Below are positions 6,651 through 14,070 of a DNA stretch of 14,078 nt, in pieces; positions within the stretch are counted from its first letter, which is position 1; each line of letters starts with the position of its first letter. Source of the DNA: an uncultured bacterium (GTDB lineage Bacteria > Cyanobacteriota > Vampirovibrionia > Gastranaerophilales > Gastranaerophilaceae); NCBI GenBank assembly GCA_900554095.1, contig USGC01000029.1, forward strand, positions 1 through 14,078, in the 5' to 3' direction. The position numbers and the translations under genes were made by a program. Under the pieces are notes generated by a model. It was given only the letters and a program-made list of their open reading frames with translations. It was not told where the DNA came from and did no database searches.

Positions 6651-9600
6651 ATGAATAAAAAGTTTTTTAAAATTGCCGGTATAACTATCGGAATTATTCT
6701 TGTGCTGTTCTATTTGTTGTTTTTAATTCTGCCGTTTATTCTAAATGGAGTTATAAATTCATACAGCGGACAGGCTGAAAAACTTATAAAAGATACAACA
6801 GGCTTTAACCTGGAGATAGGCAAAATTCAACTTTTGACTACACCGAAGCTTACTGCGGGGGTGAAAATATCACATGCAAAAGCCGAACTTCCTAACGCAG
6901 ATAAATTATTCTCGGCTGACAATTTAGAAGTGAAACTTTCACTAATACCGATTGTTTTCAGGCAAATTAGAATTGATAAAGTTTCTGCTGATAATTTAAA
7001 TTTATATTTAAAGGTTAAAAAGGACGGGCATTTCTTACTGGAGGATTATATTCCGCAATCACACAAGGACAATCCGGCACAGACAGCTTCTGAATTACCT
7101 TTTAAATTCAAACTCTCTAATCATCTGCCTTCTATATATATTAAAAACTATAATCTTACATTTACAGATTCTGTATCAGAAAAAGACTACTCTATTAAGG
7201 GTGATAAAATTAATCTGACTGATTTTATATTTAACAAAAAAATTAAAGTATCAGCGGATTCTCAAATGTATTTCGATGGTGTAAAGCAGTTCAGTGTAAA
7301 CTTAAAACTTTATAATAAGATTATGCCGGATATGGATTTTAATGACCTTGTTTTCATGCAAACTCCAAATGAGACGCCAAAAGAACAACAAGAACTTCCT
7401 TTTATCAACTTAATAGATATATTCAAAGCCATAAGTAAAAACAAATTTTGCGCAAATTTGAATGCAGATTTGCATTTGAAAAGAAATTCTAAAGAAGTGC
7501 TCGCTGATGGCTTTTTGAATGTAGACGGAATTTCGATTGCTGTTGACGGGAAAAATCTTCCTGATGGAAACTTGCATTTAAATTTTTCTGGCAATGAAAT
7601 TAAAATGTTGTCAAAGTTATACACCGCAGATAACGAAACGACAGATATAAACGGTGATTTCAGAACAGGAAAACATGCAAAAATAGATTTGTCATTCAAA
7701 TCCAATGCAGGAATTAACAATGTATTTAATATCATTGATAGTATTGCTAAATCCTTTGGGTATAAGGATTTGGATACATTGAGTGCTACAGGTGCTGTTG
7801 ATGCGGATTTTAATATAAAAAGCGATCTTAAAAAAATAAATTCTAACGGATATTTTAAAATACCTTCTGCTTCTATAAAATATGCCCTATATAATGTCTT
7901 AATTGATAATATCAAAGCAGACGTTGATCTTACAAATAACAATGTAAACGTAAAAGATGTATCTTTTTCAGTGCTTAACCAGCCTTTGAAGCTTTATGGC
8001 ACAATTTCACAAGACGCTACTACTGATTTACACTTGACGGCGGATAAGCTTTTGCTCAAAGCGCTTGTTGCAGCTGCAGGGCAAGTGGCGATACTCAAGG
8101 AGAATGACATTAAATCAGGTACACTTTCAATGGATGCCGGATTAAAAGGTAAATTAAAAAATCCCGAACCTTCGGCTATGCTTAGCATCGATAATGTTAA
8201 TATTAAAAATAAGCCATCTAATACAGGAATTTCACTTTCAAATGCAAAATTCAATCTGAAGACTGACGGAAAGAATTACAGCGGGCTTGTGAATTCTAAA
8301 AATCTTTTGATTACAAACCCAATTGCTAAAGTAAAGGTTCCGGAAGCAGGCGCTGTAATTAACGAAAAAGATATTTTAATAAATAATACCTATTTTCTTA
8401 TTGACAATTCACGAGTAGATGTGAATGGCAAAATTACTGATTACATGGATAAAAAGCTTGCAATTGATATTAACGCTGCCGGTGCTATGCTTGCGAGCGA
8501 CTTAAAAATGATGGTACCGCAAGAATTAAGAAGTGATATAAAAGCACTTGGCAAGCTGCCTTTGAATGTAAATATTACCGGCAACGCTAAGACGCAGAAT
8601 ATTGTTGCTAAAATTACGGCTAACCCGTCAAACTATCTTTCTATTCTAAATATCGAAAGTCTTAAGGGTAAAAATACGCTTATAAAATCCAAAATGTCAA
8701 TTGAAAATGATAAATTACAATTTACAGAAACCGGTATTTATACAAATGACAATAGCATTGCTTCACTTTCGGGCTCTGTAGATAATCTTTCTAAATCACA
8801 AAATTTGGCCCTGAAATTTGATGTTCCTGCGGTTCAAACGATGAATATCCCGGGTTTTAAAGATTCTAAGTTGTCGGCGCGGGCAGATATTAATATAATC
8901 GGCTCTGCAATGAATCCGAAATTGAAAGGAAATCTTTCAATTCCTTCAATAAGAATTCCTGATATGGCTGTATCTATGGATAATCTGGAGCTTATACTCG
9001 ACGGAGTTATTGTAAATGGAAAAGCTACTCTCAAGCGCTTAACTTCAGGCGGTATAGTTGCTGAAAACCTTTCTGCTGATTTTAGTTTAAACAATAATGT
9101 TTTCTATCTAAAAAACATTAAAGGTGATGCTTTTTCCGGAAAAGTAAACGGTAATGTGTCATATAATATTTTAAACGGAAAAATTGGTGTCGATATGAAA
9201 GGTTCCGGCATGAACGCACTTAATGCGATTGAGGGCGCAGCAGGGATTAAAAATGCTCTTTCCGGAACATTAGGTTTTGATGCGAAAGTTAGTCTTCAAG
9301 GTGCAACAGAGGCTGAGATGATGAAATCATTGAAAGGCACTGTGGGGTTTAATATTGATAATGGAGCCTTCCTGAATATCGGTAAGCTTGAAAATCTTCT
9401 CACTGCACAAAACCTGAATGCAAATACGATATTACGTACTGCGCTTGCCCCTGTAACTTCCCTTCCTGTTATCAAAAACACCGCTAATTTTAAATATATT
9501 AAAGGTGAATTGGCTTTTAACGGTAATGGATGGGCTGATGTTAAATCTATCAAAACTTCAGGGCCGTCAATGGCTTATTTTATAACAGGTCGATACAATT

Positions 9601-10088
9601 TGTTAAATGGCAGTGCAAATCTCGCTATTCTCGGACGTTTAGGAGCGGATGTTGTTAAAGCATTGGGGCCTCTGGGCGAATTATCAGTCAGCAAGTTAAC
9701 TTCATACATACCTAAATTTGGGGCTTTGACAGGCAGTATAATTAATGCGATAACAACTAACCCAAAAGGCGAAAATGTTGCGGCAATTCCTGCGCTTTCC
9801 GGCGGAAATACTTCGTATAAAGACTTCAAAGTGAGCTTTAACGGCGGAATAGAGAGCAAATCTTCTGTTAAATCGTTCAAATGGCTTTCCGATCCGGATA
9901 TGTCTGCAATAGAGGCTCCTTCTATCAAAGAACAAGTCCAAAGTGATATTAAATCACGGATAGATGCGATTAACAAGGCTAAAGAAGATGCTCAAACACG
10001 CAGCCAAGCTGCTAAAGAAGAATATAAGCAGCAGGCTGAAGATATTAAAAATAGTGTTGAAGATTTGAAAAATCTATTCAAATTCTAG
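6651..10088 (+). CDS. AsmA-like / TamB-YhdP-type large envelope protein
   Basis: The 1145-residue protein has a short basic N-terminus and one membrane helix (about residues 7-32), then over 1000 residues of alternating beta-strand-like sequence. This is the layout of AsmA-like proteins, which stay anchored in the inner membrane and span the periplasm. The opening NSYSGQAEKLIKDTTGFNLEIGKIQL and repeats of the type 'GxLKNPEPSAMLSIDNVNIKN' and 'GSAMNPKLKGNLSI' (twice, about 500 and 755) are typical of AsmA/DUF748 repeats. The AsmA C-terminal region runs from about 840 to 1060 and includes LKGTVGFNIDNGAFLNIGKL. Known relatives move phospholipid between inner and outer membranes or affect outer-membrane assembly; that role is inferred here. 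The last 50 residues form a charged Lys/Glu/Gln-rich coiled coil (from about 1092), an unusual tail. The gene has its own predicted promoter and ends seven bases from the convergent repeat-protein gene. Confidence 0.85.
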   Translation: MNKKFFKIAGITIGIILVLFYLLFLILPFILNGVINSYSGQAEKLIKDTTGFNLEIGKIQLLTTPKLTAGVKISHAKAELPNADKLFSADNLEVKLSLIPIVFRQIRIDKVSADNLNLYLKVKKDGHFLLEDYIPQSHKDNPAQTASELPFKFKLSNHLPSIYIKNYNLTFTDSVSEKDYSIKGDKINLTDFIFNKKIKVSADSQMYFDGVKQFSVNLKLYNKIMPDMDFNDLVFMQTPNETPKEQQELPFINLIDIFKAISKNKFCANLNADLHLKRNSKEVLADGFLNVDGISIAVDGKNLPDGNLHLNFSGNEIKMLSKLYTADNETTDINGDFRTGKHAKIDLSFKSNAGINNVFNIIDSIAKSFGYKDLDTLSATGAVDADFNIKSDLKKINSNGYFKIPSASIKYALYNVLIDNIKADVDLTNNNVNVKDVSFSVLNQPLKLYGTISQDATTDLHLTADKLLLKALVAAAGQVAILKENDIKSGTLSMDAGLKGKLKNPEPSAMLSIDNVNIKNKPSNTGISLSNAKFNLKTDGKNYSGLVNSKNLLITNPIAKVKVPEAGAVINEKDILINNTYFLIDNSRVDVNGKITDYMDKKLAIDINAAGAMLASDLKMMVPQELRSDIKALGKLPLNVNITGNAKTQNIVAKITANPSNYLSILNIESLKGKNTLIKSKMSIENDKLQFTETGIYTNDNSIASLSGSVDNLSKSQNLALKFDVPAVQTMNIPGFKDSKLSARADINIIGSAMNPKLKGNLSIPSIRIPDMAVSMDNLELILDGVIVNGKATLKRLTSGGIVAENLSADFSLNNNVFYLKNIKGDAFSGKVNGNVSYNILNGKIGVDMKGSGMNALNAIEGAAGIKNALSGTLGFDAKVSLQGATEAEMMKSLKGTVGFNIDNGAFLNIGKLENLLTAQNLNANTILRTALAPVTSLPVIKNTANFKYIKGELAFNGNGWADVKSIKTSGPSMAYFITGRYNLLNGSANLAILGRLGADVVKALGPLGELSVSKLTSYIPKFGALTGSIINAITTNPKGENVAAIPALSGGNTSYKDFKVSFNGGIESKSSVKSFKWLSDPDMSAIEAPSIKEQVQSDIKSRIDAINKAKEDAQTRSQAAKEEYKQQAEDIKNSVEDLKNLFKF

Positions 10089-10095
10089 CCACGGG

Positions 10096-11055
10096 TTACA
10101 ATATACATGCCAAAACCATTAGCAGTAATGTGCCAATCTGAACGGCTGTTGTAACATTTTGTGTAAATTTATTAGAGTCGTATTTGGTTGCGGATTTTTG
10201 GGCTCTGTATGCGCTTGAAATTCTATTCATACGGGTTTCTGCGTCATCTGATGAAAAATTGGTTCCAAACATTGCGCTTTCAAGTCTGCTTAATCTGTGT
10301 TCATCGGTTTCATTATTGTATGATTTTTTGAGTACACTTTTTTCTACTGTTGAAAGGTTAACTTTTTTAGGAGTTTGAGCTATGCGATCGTTGTTGAATG
10401 CCTCTCTCATCATTCTTTGTCTTGCGTTGAAAGCTTCATAATCAAAAGTATTTGGCGATTGGTATCTGTTTAAATGATAATCAGCGCCAAGAGGTGCAAC
10501 ATCATCATCGTAAAATTCATTTGAAGATTGAGCTATTTGGTTATCCATCAAAGATTGCGGCTTAATTTCGGCTTTTAATCTGTCAGTGCGTGTTGCAAGA
10601 TCGTCGTTGTACTCTTTTCCAAAAGTTTTCTGTTCAAGTTTTGAAAGCCTTGCTCTGATATCAGCTTTTGGAAAAGTCTGATTGAATACCATTTCTTCCA
10701 ATTCGTCAACAGCAGGATAAGTTACGTTAGAAGCTGCAACAGGCTCTTCTTCTATATAACTGTCCTCAGCGTCCGCGAAAGTGTCTTCGACAGGCTTAAT
10801 TTCCTGCCCCATCTGATCAACAGAAAGGTCTTTTTTTAATTTGGCAATCCTTTCATTTATAGATTTTGAAGATGTTTGACCGTATACTGATTTTTCTATT
10901 CGTTCAATACGTGAAGTTTCATTTTCATTATCATATTGAAACCCAAAAAGAGAATTTTCAATTTTATTTATAGTTGTAGTATATGGGCTTGCGAGCACCA
11001 AGCTATTGAGCCCCAAAAACAATGTAATTGATAATGCTGTAATAATTTTTTTCAT
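10096..11055 (-). CDS. Secreted or membrane-anchored protein with three modules of a 20-21-residue R-x-x-[KR]-h-E-x-x-h-[FY]-G repeat
   Basis: The function is unknown. The 319-residue protein begins with a signal sequence (MKKIITALSITLFLGLNSLV, likely cut after LA at 22) and ends with a hydrophobic segment (about 303-319). It could therefore be exported and held in a membrane by its tail. In between are three modules, residues 28-77, 115-165 and 233-283, each made of two copies of a 20-21-residue unit plus a degenerate third. Examples are RIERIEKSVYG, RLSKLEQKTFG and RLSRLESAMFG. The units look helical and amphipathic; linkers are acidic (DTFADAEDSYIEEEP) or Asn/Gln-rich. I recall similar FG/RLxxLE repeats in hypothetical proteins of Melainabacteria but know no named domain. 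The start at 11055 has a strong AAGGAG seven bases away and begins the signal peptide. An in-frame ATG at 11091 has neither and would bury the signal. Length and repeats show it is a real gene. Confidence 0.85.
   Translation of the reverse strand: MKKIITALSITLFLGLNSLVLASPYTTTINKIENSLFGFQYDNENETSRIERIEKSVYGQTSSKSINERIAKLKKDLSVDQMGQEIKPVEDTFADAEDSYIEEEPVAASNVTYPAVDELEEMVFNQTFPKADIRARLSKLEQKTFGKEYNDDLATRTDRLKAEIKPQSLMDNQIAQSSNEFYDDDVAPLGADYHLNRYQSPNTFDYEAFNARQRMMREAFNNDRIAQTPKKVNLSTVEKSVLKKSYNNETDEHRLSRLESAMFGTNFSSDDAETRMNRISSAYRAQKSATKYDSNKFTQNVTTAVQIGTLLLMVLACIL
10207..10974 (-). repeat. Three diverged repeat modules within the exported repeat protein
   Basis: The modules are at 10825-10974 (residues 28-77), 10561-10713 (115-165) and 10207-10359 (233-283). 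Each starts with a unit such as INKIENSLFG, VDELEEMVFN or LSTVEKSVLK. A second unit with the fuller R-h-x-[KR]-h-E-x-x-h-[FY]-G pattern follows 20-21 residues later, and a trailing R-h-x-[KR]-[LI] is a third, degenerate start. The similarity is visible in protein and not as repeated DNA, so the duplications are old. The regular spacing suggests stacked helical hairpins. Confidence 0.75.
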
Positions 11056-11062
11056 AATACAA

Positions 11063-11083
11063 CTCCTTAGCTTTAGTCTAAGG
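11063..11083 (-). promoter_or_regulatory. Ribosome binding site overlapped by a small inverted repeat
   Basis: On the minus strand CCTTAG and CTAAGG pair perfectly across a 7-base loop (arms 11078-11083 and 11065-11070). The second arm shares four bases with the ribosome site AAGGAG (complement of 11063-11068) of the repeat-protein gene. Folding would partly hide the ribosome site. The same dyad could instead be a protein-binding site, or chance. Confidence 0.35.
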
Positions 11084-11156
11084 CTGCGCATGATTGAAAA
11101 CTATTCTACGGAATTGTGATTTTGAAAAGGTTAAAAACTCTTATAAAAGCCTAAAT

Positions 11157-11192
11157 AAAAAGTAGTATGTTATAAAACTCATACTACTTTTT
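11157..11192 (-). terminator. Rho-independent terminator after nifU-nifS
   Basis: AAAAAGTAGTATG (11157-11169) and CATACTACTTTTT (11180-11192) form a perfect 13-bp stem around a 10-base loop, 22 bases past the nifS stop. Read leftward, the stem ends in a T run and continues TTTTTATTT. The stem has only three G-C pairs, in keeping with the AT-rich genome. It is nearly symmetric and could also stop transcription from the other side, though no plus-strand gene needs that here. Confidence 0.8.
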
Positions 11193-11214
11193 GTTAACAA
11201 ATTTGGAGTATAAT

Positions 11215-12411
11215 CTAGCTTTTAAGTTTTTTAAGTGCTGCAAGTTCGTCTTGATAAGGTGAAAGTCCCGTAATTTTGTCGATTATGCCGGGTAAAACTT
11301 CAAGCGTGTAATCGATTTCTTTTTCGGTGGTAAACTTGGAGAGTGAAAACCTTATGCTTCCATGAATTGCTGTGAACGGAACATTCATAGCCCGAAGTAC
11401 ATGGCTGGGCTCAAGAGAACCTGAAGTGCATGCGCTTCCTGAGCTTGCACAAATACCTAAATCACTTAAATGAAGAAGGATAAGTTCGCCTTCAATGTAT
11501 TCAAACCCAATGTTAGTAGTGTTGGGTACCCGGTTTGTAATTGCTGTATTTAAGCGGGCATTGAAGACGTTTTTCAAAATTCCTGTTTCGAGTTTGTCGC
11601 GAAGGCGCTTAACTTCAGTTATTTCATATTTCAAATTATCTATAGCAAGTTCGGCGGCTTTTCCTATTCCGGCGATGTAAGGTACGTTTTCTGTGCCTGC
11701 GCGTTTGCCGCGTTCCTGGTGGCCTCCGATAATCAATGGTGTAATTAAGGTCTTTGAATTAACGTAAAGCGCACCTACGCCTTTTGGGGCATGGAATTTG
11801 TGTCCGGAAATCCCTAGTAAATCAATACCGCTGTTTTGAACATCAATCGGAATTTTACCCGCTGCTTGAACTGCATCAACAAAGAATTTAGTTTCTTTAT
11901 TTTTAGATTTAATAATTTCCGAGATTTTTTCAACCGGATATATAACCCCGGTTTCATTATTGGCATACATAATTGAAACAAGAGCAGTATCAGGATTAAC
12001 AGCTTCTTCAAGCTCGGCAAGATCGAGTTCTCCGTTTGAATTTACGCCGATATAATCAACCTTGTAACCTTCTTTTTCAAGCTGTTTGTACAAGTTTAAA
12101 ACAGCCGCGTGTTCAACTTTTGAAGTAATAATATGGCGTTTGTTTTTGTTCATATTTAAGACACCGCGGATTGCTGTATTTGCACTTTCAGACCCGCAGG
12201 ATGTAAATATAATTTCTTTTTCGTTTGCAGCGTTGAACAAATCTTTAATCCGGGCACGCGCTTCTTTAATGGCGTTAGCGGCCGGTTTTGCAAAATCATA
12301 CATTGATGATGGATTTGCGTATTCATTTTTGAAATACGGCAGCATTTCTTCTAAAACCGCCTCATCAACTTTTGTTGTAGCATTGTTATCTAAATAAATT
12401 AAATTTTCCAT
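11215..12411 (-). CDS. nifS: Cysteine desulfurase, NifS/IscS type
   Basis: NifS is a PLP enzyme that strips sulfur from L-cysteine and hands it, as a persulfide, to a scaffold for Fe-S cluster building in the cytoplasm. The 398-residue protein has YLDNNATTKVD at the start, the cofactor-stacking histidine in KVEHAAVLN (H101), NNETG (151-155), the Schiff-base lysine in SGHKFHAPKG (K205), the RAGTENV segment (237-243) and the catalytic cysteine in SSGSACTSGS (C328). The loop round the cysteine is that of group I (NifS/IscS) enzymes. Its ATG overlaps the nifU stop by one base (TAATG), and gaggtgg (complement of 12416-12422) sits four bases before it, so the two are coupled. The scaffold partner next door and the absence of nitrogenase genes point to general Fe-S assembly; iscS would be an equally fair name. 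Confidence 0.96.
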   Translation of the reverse strand: MENLIYLDNNATTKVDEAVLEEMLPYFKNEYANPSSMYDFAKPAANAIKEARARIKDLFNAANEKEIIFTSCGSESANTAIRGVLNMNKNKRHIITSKVEHAAVLNLYKQLEKEGYKVDYIGVNSNGELDLAELEEAVNPDTALVSIMYANNETGVIYPVEKISEIIKSKNKETKFFVDAVQAAGKIPIDVQNSGIDLLGISGHKFHAPKGVGALYVNSKTLITPLIIGGHQERGKRAGTENVPYIAGIGKAAELAIDNLKYEITEVKRLRDKLETGILKNVFNARLNTAITNRVPNTTNIGFEYIEGELILLHLSDLGICASSGSACTSGSLEPSHVLRAMNVPFTAIHGSIRFSLSKFTTEKEIDYTLEVLPGIIDKITGLSPYQDELAALKKLKS

Positions 12412-13265
12412 TATGCCACCTCGATTACGACTAAATCCGGGCTGACTGTTTCTTTCAAAGTCGTTTCAACAAAGGCTTTCAAAGTCAGATGTGAATTTTT
12501 GCATCCGGAACATTTGCCGCGAAGTTTTACTAATACATTATTTCCTTCAATATCGACAAGAGTGATGTCGCCGCCGTCTTTTCTAAGTTCCGGCGATATT
12601 TGATTTTCAATAATACTGTTTATTTTGAGAATTTTTTGCGCTGGAGATAAAACCGCTTGTTTTTCTTCTTCTTTTTTCTCTTTGTGATAATAGGTGTCTA
12701 AGATATCTTGAATCAATCCTTTACACTTGCCGCAAGCCCCGCCGGCTTTTGTATAATTTGTAATTTCATCGACAGTTTTCAAGCCGTTTTGCTTAATCGC
12801 ATCCCAAATTATGTTTTCGGTGATATTAAAACAAGTGCAGACAACTTTTTCTTTTTTTTCAAAAGCATATGCGTCGTTTCTCAGCTCATCAAGGTCTGTC
12901 ATGTCGTCATATCCCTGAAGAGCGTCTTCCAATGCCTCATAGCCCATAACAGAGCAGTGCATTTTTTCAGGAGGAAGCCCGCCAAGTTCATCAGCAATAT
13001 CTTTGTTTGTAATTTTTTTGACTTCTTCGACTGTTTTACCAATAATCATTTCTGTCAAAATACTTGAACTTGCAACTGCACTGCCGCAGCCGAAAGTTTG
13101 GAACTTGGCGTCAGTTACGACTCCGTCTTTTATTTTTAAATATATTTTTAAAGAATCACCGCACGCAAGAGAACCTGCTTCACCTACGGCATCCGCATTG
13201 TCAATTTTACCGACATTTCTCGGATTTCTGTAGTGATCCATTACTTTATCAGAATAATCCCACAT
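12411..13265 (-). CDS. nifU: Full-length three-domain Fe-S scaffold protein NifU
   Basis: NifU receives sulfur from NifS and assembles [2Fe-2S] and [4Fe-4S] clusters for transfer to other proteins. The 284 residues contain three domains. The IscU-like domain (about 1-128) has C35, C60 and C104 and the D37 of ACGD. A central BFD-type [2Fe-2S] domain (about 140-190) has the four cysteines C143, C145, C178 and C181. The C-terminal NifU domain (about 210-284) has CSGC at C252/C255. All nine cysteines of the nitrogen-fixation NifU pattern are kept. The linker near 194-205 is a Lys/Glu run. The start is supported by aaaggg (complement of 13273-13278) seven bases before ATG. This full-length form is used for housekeeping in some non-fixing bacteria such as Helicobacter, and no nif structural genes appear here. 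It is cotranscribed with nifS; a promoter is likely in the 87 bases upstream. Confidence 0.96.
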   Translation of the reverse strand: MWDYSDKVMDHYRNPRNVGKIDNADAVGEAGSLACGDSLKIYLKIKDGVVTDAKFQTFGCGSAVASSSILTEMIIGKTVEEVKKITNKDIADELGGLPPEKMHCSVMGYEALEDALQGYDDMTDLDELRNDAYAFEKKEKVVCTCFNITENIIWDAIKQNGLKTVDEITNYTKAGGACGKCKGLIQDILDTYYHKEKKEEEKQAVLSPAQKILKINSIIENQISPELRKDGGDITLVDIEGNNVLVKLRGKCSGCKNSHLTLKAFVETTLKETVSPDLVVIEVA

Positions 13266-13299
13266 AATTTTTCCCTTTATCTTACTTCTACTTATGATA

Positions 13300-13305
13300 T
13301 TTTAA
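13300..13305 (-). promoter_or_regulatory. Weak candidate -10 box upstream of nifU
   Basis: On the minus strand TAAAAT follows TTTTTTTGGGT about 35 bases before the nifU start codon, which is a plausible place for a -10 element. No good -35 box is visible at the usual distance. The 87-base gap between the prepilin-like gene and nifU is otherwise A/T-rich, with a 6-bp TAAAAT/ATTTTA dyad just after the prepilin stop that is too weak to call a terminator. Confidence 0.3.
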
Positions 13306-13352
13306 CCCAAAAAAACTATAGAGATTACTTTTTTAATATAAAATTAATTATT

Positions 13353-13991
13353 TTAAAATAAGTGATATAGCGGATAATCTTTAGGGATTTTCCAACCATT
13401 ATGCTTAATTAGAGCGGCACATCCGTGTTGCAGAATACTGCCGTTATTTTTGCAGTTATTCTTAAGGAAAATTTCATTGGAACCTGAATATACTGGTGCT
13501 ATTAAAGGATTTCCCCCTTTTTTCAGCGAAAATAGAAAGCCGTTAATCCCATCATAGTTTGTGCTTTGCCCTCTTGCGCATTTAGAATAATTTACACAGT
13601 AAAATATATAAAGTGTTGTACCTGAGTTCATGTAACTTCTAAAACCGCTTCCATCTGCGAATGCAGCATAATAATATGTGCTATGGCTTCCATCTTCAGT
13701 TATAGTTTTAATGTATTTTGTAATGTTTTCACGGAACCAGCCTGCAATATATTCACCATTATTGTCGTTTTCTCGTAGTTCTGTTGTAAATTCAATTGTT
13801 TCATGCTCAGCAATAGACATTTTCAGCGCTTGATTCATAACGGAATAGAATTTAGCAAGCCGCGTTTCAGTTGTTAGAATTCTATGTCTTTTGGTGAGTT
13901 GTGGTATCATTAAAGCGGCAACTATTCCAATAACGCCGAGTGTAATTAAAACTTCCGCGAGAGTAAAGGCAAACTTTTTCTTAAATTGCAT
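13353..13991 (-). CDS. Prepilin-like protein with FTLAEV N-terminus
   Basis: The 212-residue protein begins MQFKKKFA, then FTLAEVLITLGVIGIVAALM. It has a short basic leader, a prepilin peptidase site with Glu at +5, and the pilin helix. The residue before the cleavage point is Ala (A8), not the usual Gly. Prepilin peptidases can accept Ala at this place, so processing is likely but less certain. The rest is a globular domain with four cysteines in two pairs (FYCVNYSKC; NNCKNNGSILQHGC) that could form disulfides. It ends with WKIPKDYP near the C-terminus, a tail I recall from other Melainabacteria prepilin-like proteins. It is a paralogue of the left-end gene in N-terminal design, but the rest differs. 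It is transcribed towards nifU, 87 bases away, and only a weak AAAG precedes the ATG. The role (pilus, pseudopilus or exported protein) cannot be told. Confidence 0.88.
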   Translation of the reverse strand: MQFKKKFAFTLAEVLITLGVIGIVAALMIPQLTKRHRILTTETRLAKFYSVMNQALKMSIAEHETIEFTTELRENDNNGEYIAGWFRENITKYIKTITEDGSHSTYYYAAFADGSGFRSYMNSGTTLYIFYCVNYSKCARGQSTNYDGINGFLFSLKKGGNPLIAPVYSGSNEIFLKNNCKNNGSILQHGCAALIKHNGWKIPKDYPLYHLF

Positions 13992-14070
13992 TTCTTTACT
14001 AAAGTTGTGAGAAAAGGGAAACTGAACTTTATTTCCTAATTCTGAAACAAAGTCTCTATTTGTGTAACAG

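Noticed and set aside
7310..7942. Minus-strand open frame of 210 codons inside the AsmA-like gene
   Set aside because: Long, but antisense to a clear coding frame; its residue makeup (Ser/Leu/Phe/Lys-rich, no domain) looks like a mirrored reading of the AsmA codons. Other minus frames at 7994-8254, 8834-9094, 9296-9553 and 9575-9976 are rejected for the same reason.
11056..11091. Upstream in-frame ATG giving a 331-residue repeat protein
   Set aside because: No ribosome site precedes it and it would place twelve basic residues before the signal peptide; the ATG at 11055 has AAGGAG at seven bases.
11056..11156. tRNA or small RNA gene between the repeat-protein gene and the nifS terminator
   Set aside because: No cloverleaf or T-loop-like sequence is visible; the stretch reads as a promoter and leader with the small dyad near the ribosome site.
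12708..13067. Plus-strand open frame of 119 codons opposite nifU
   Set aside because: nifU on the other strand has all nine family cysteines; this frame is Phe-rich and without motifs, typical of antisense readings.
12411..13265. Part of a nitrogen-fixation cluster
   Set aside because: Only nifU and nifS are present; neighbours are a prepilin-like gene and a repeat protein, and this pair also serves general Fe-S assembly in non-fixing bacteria.
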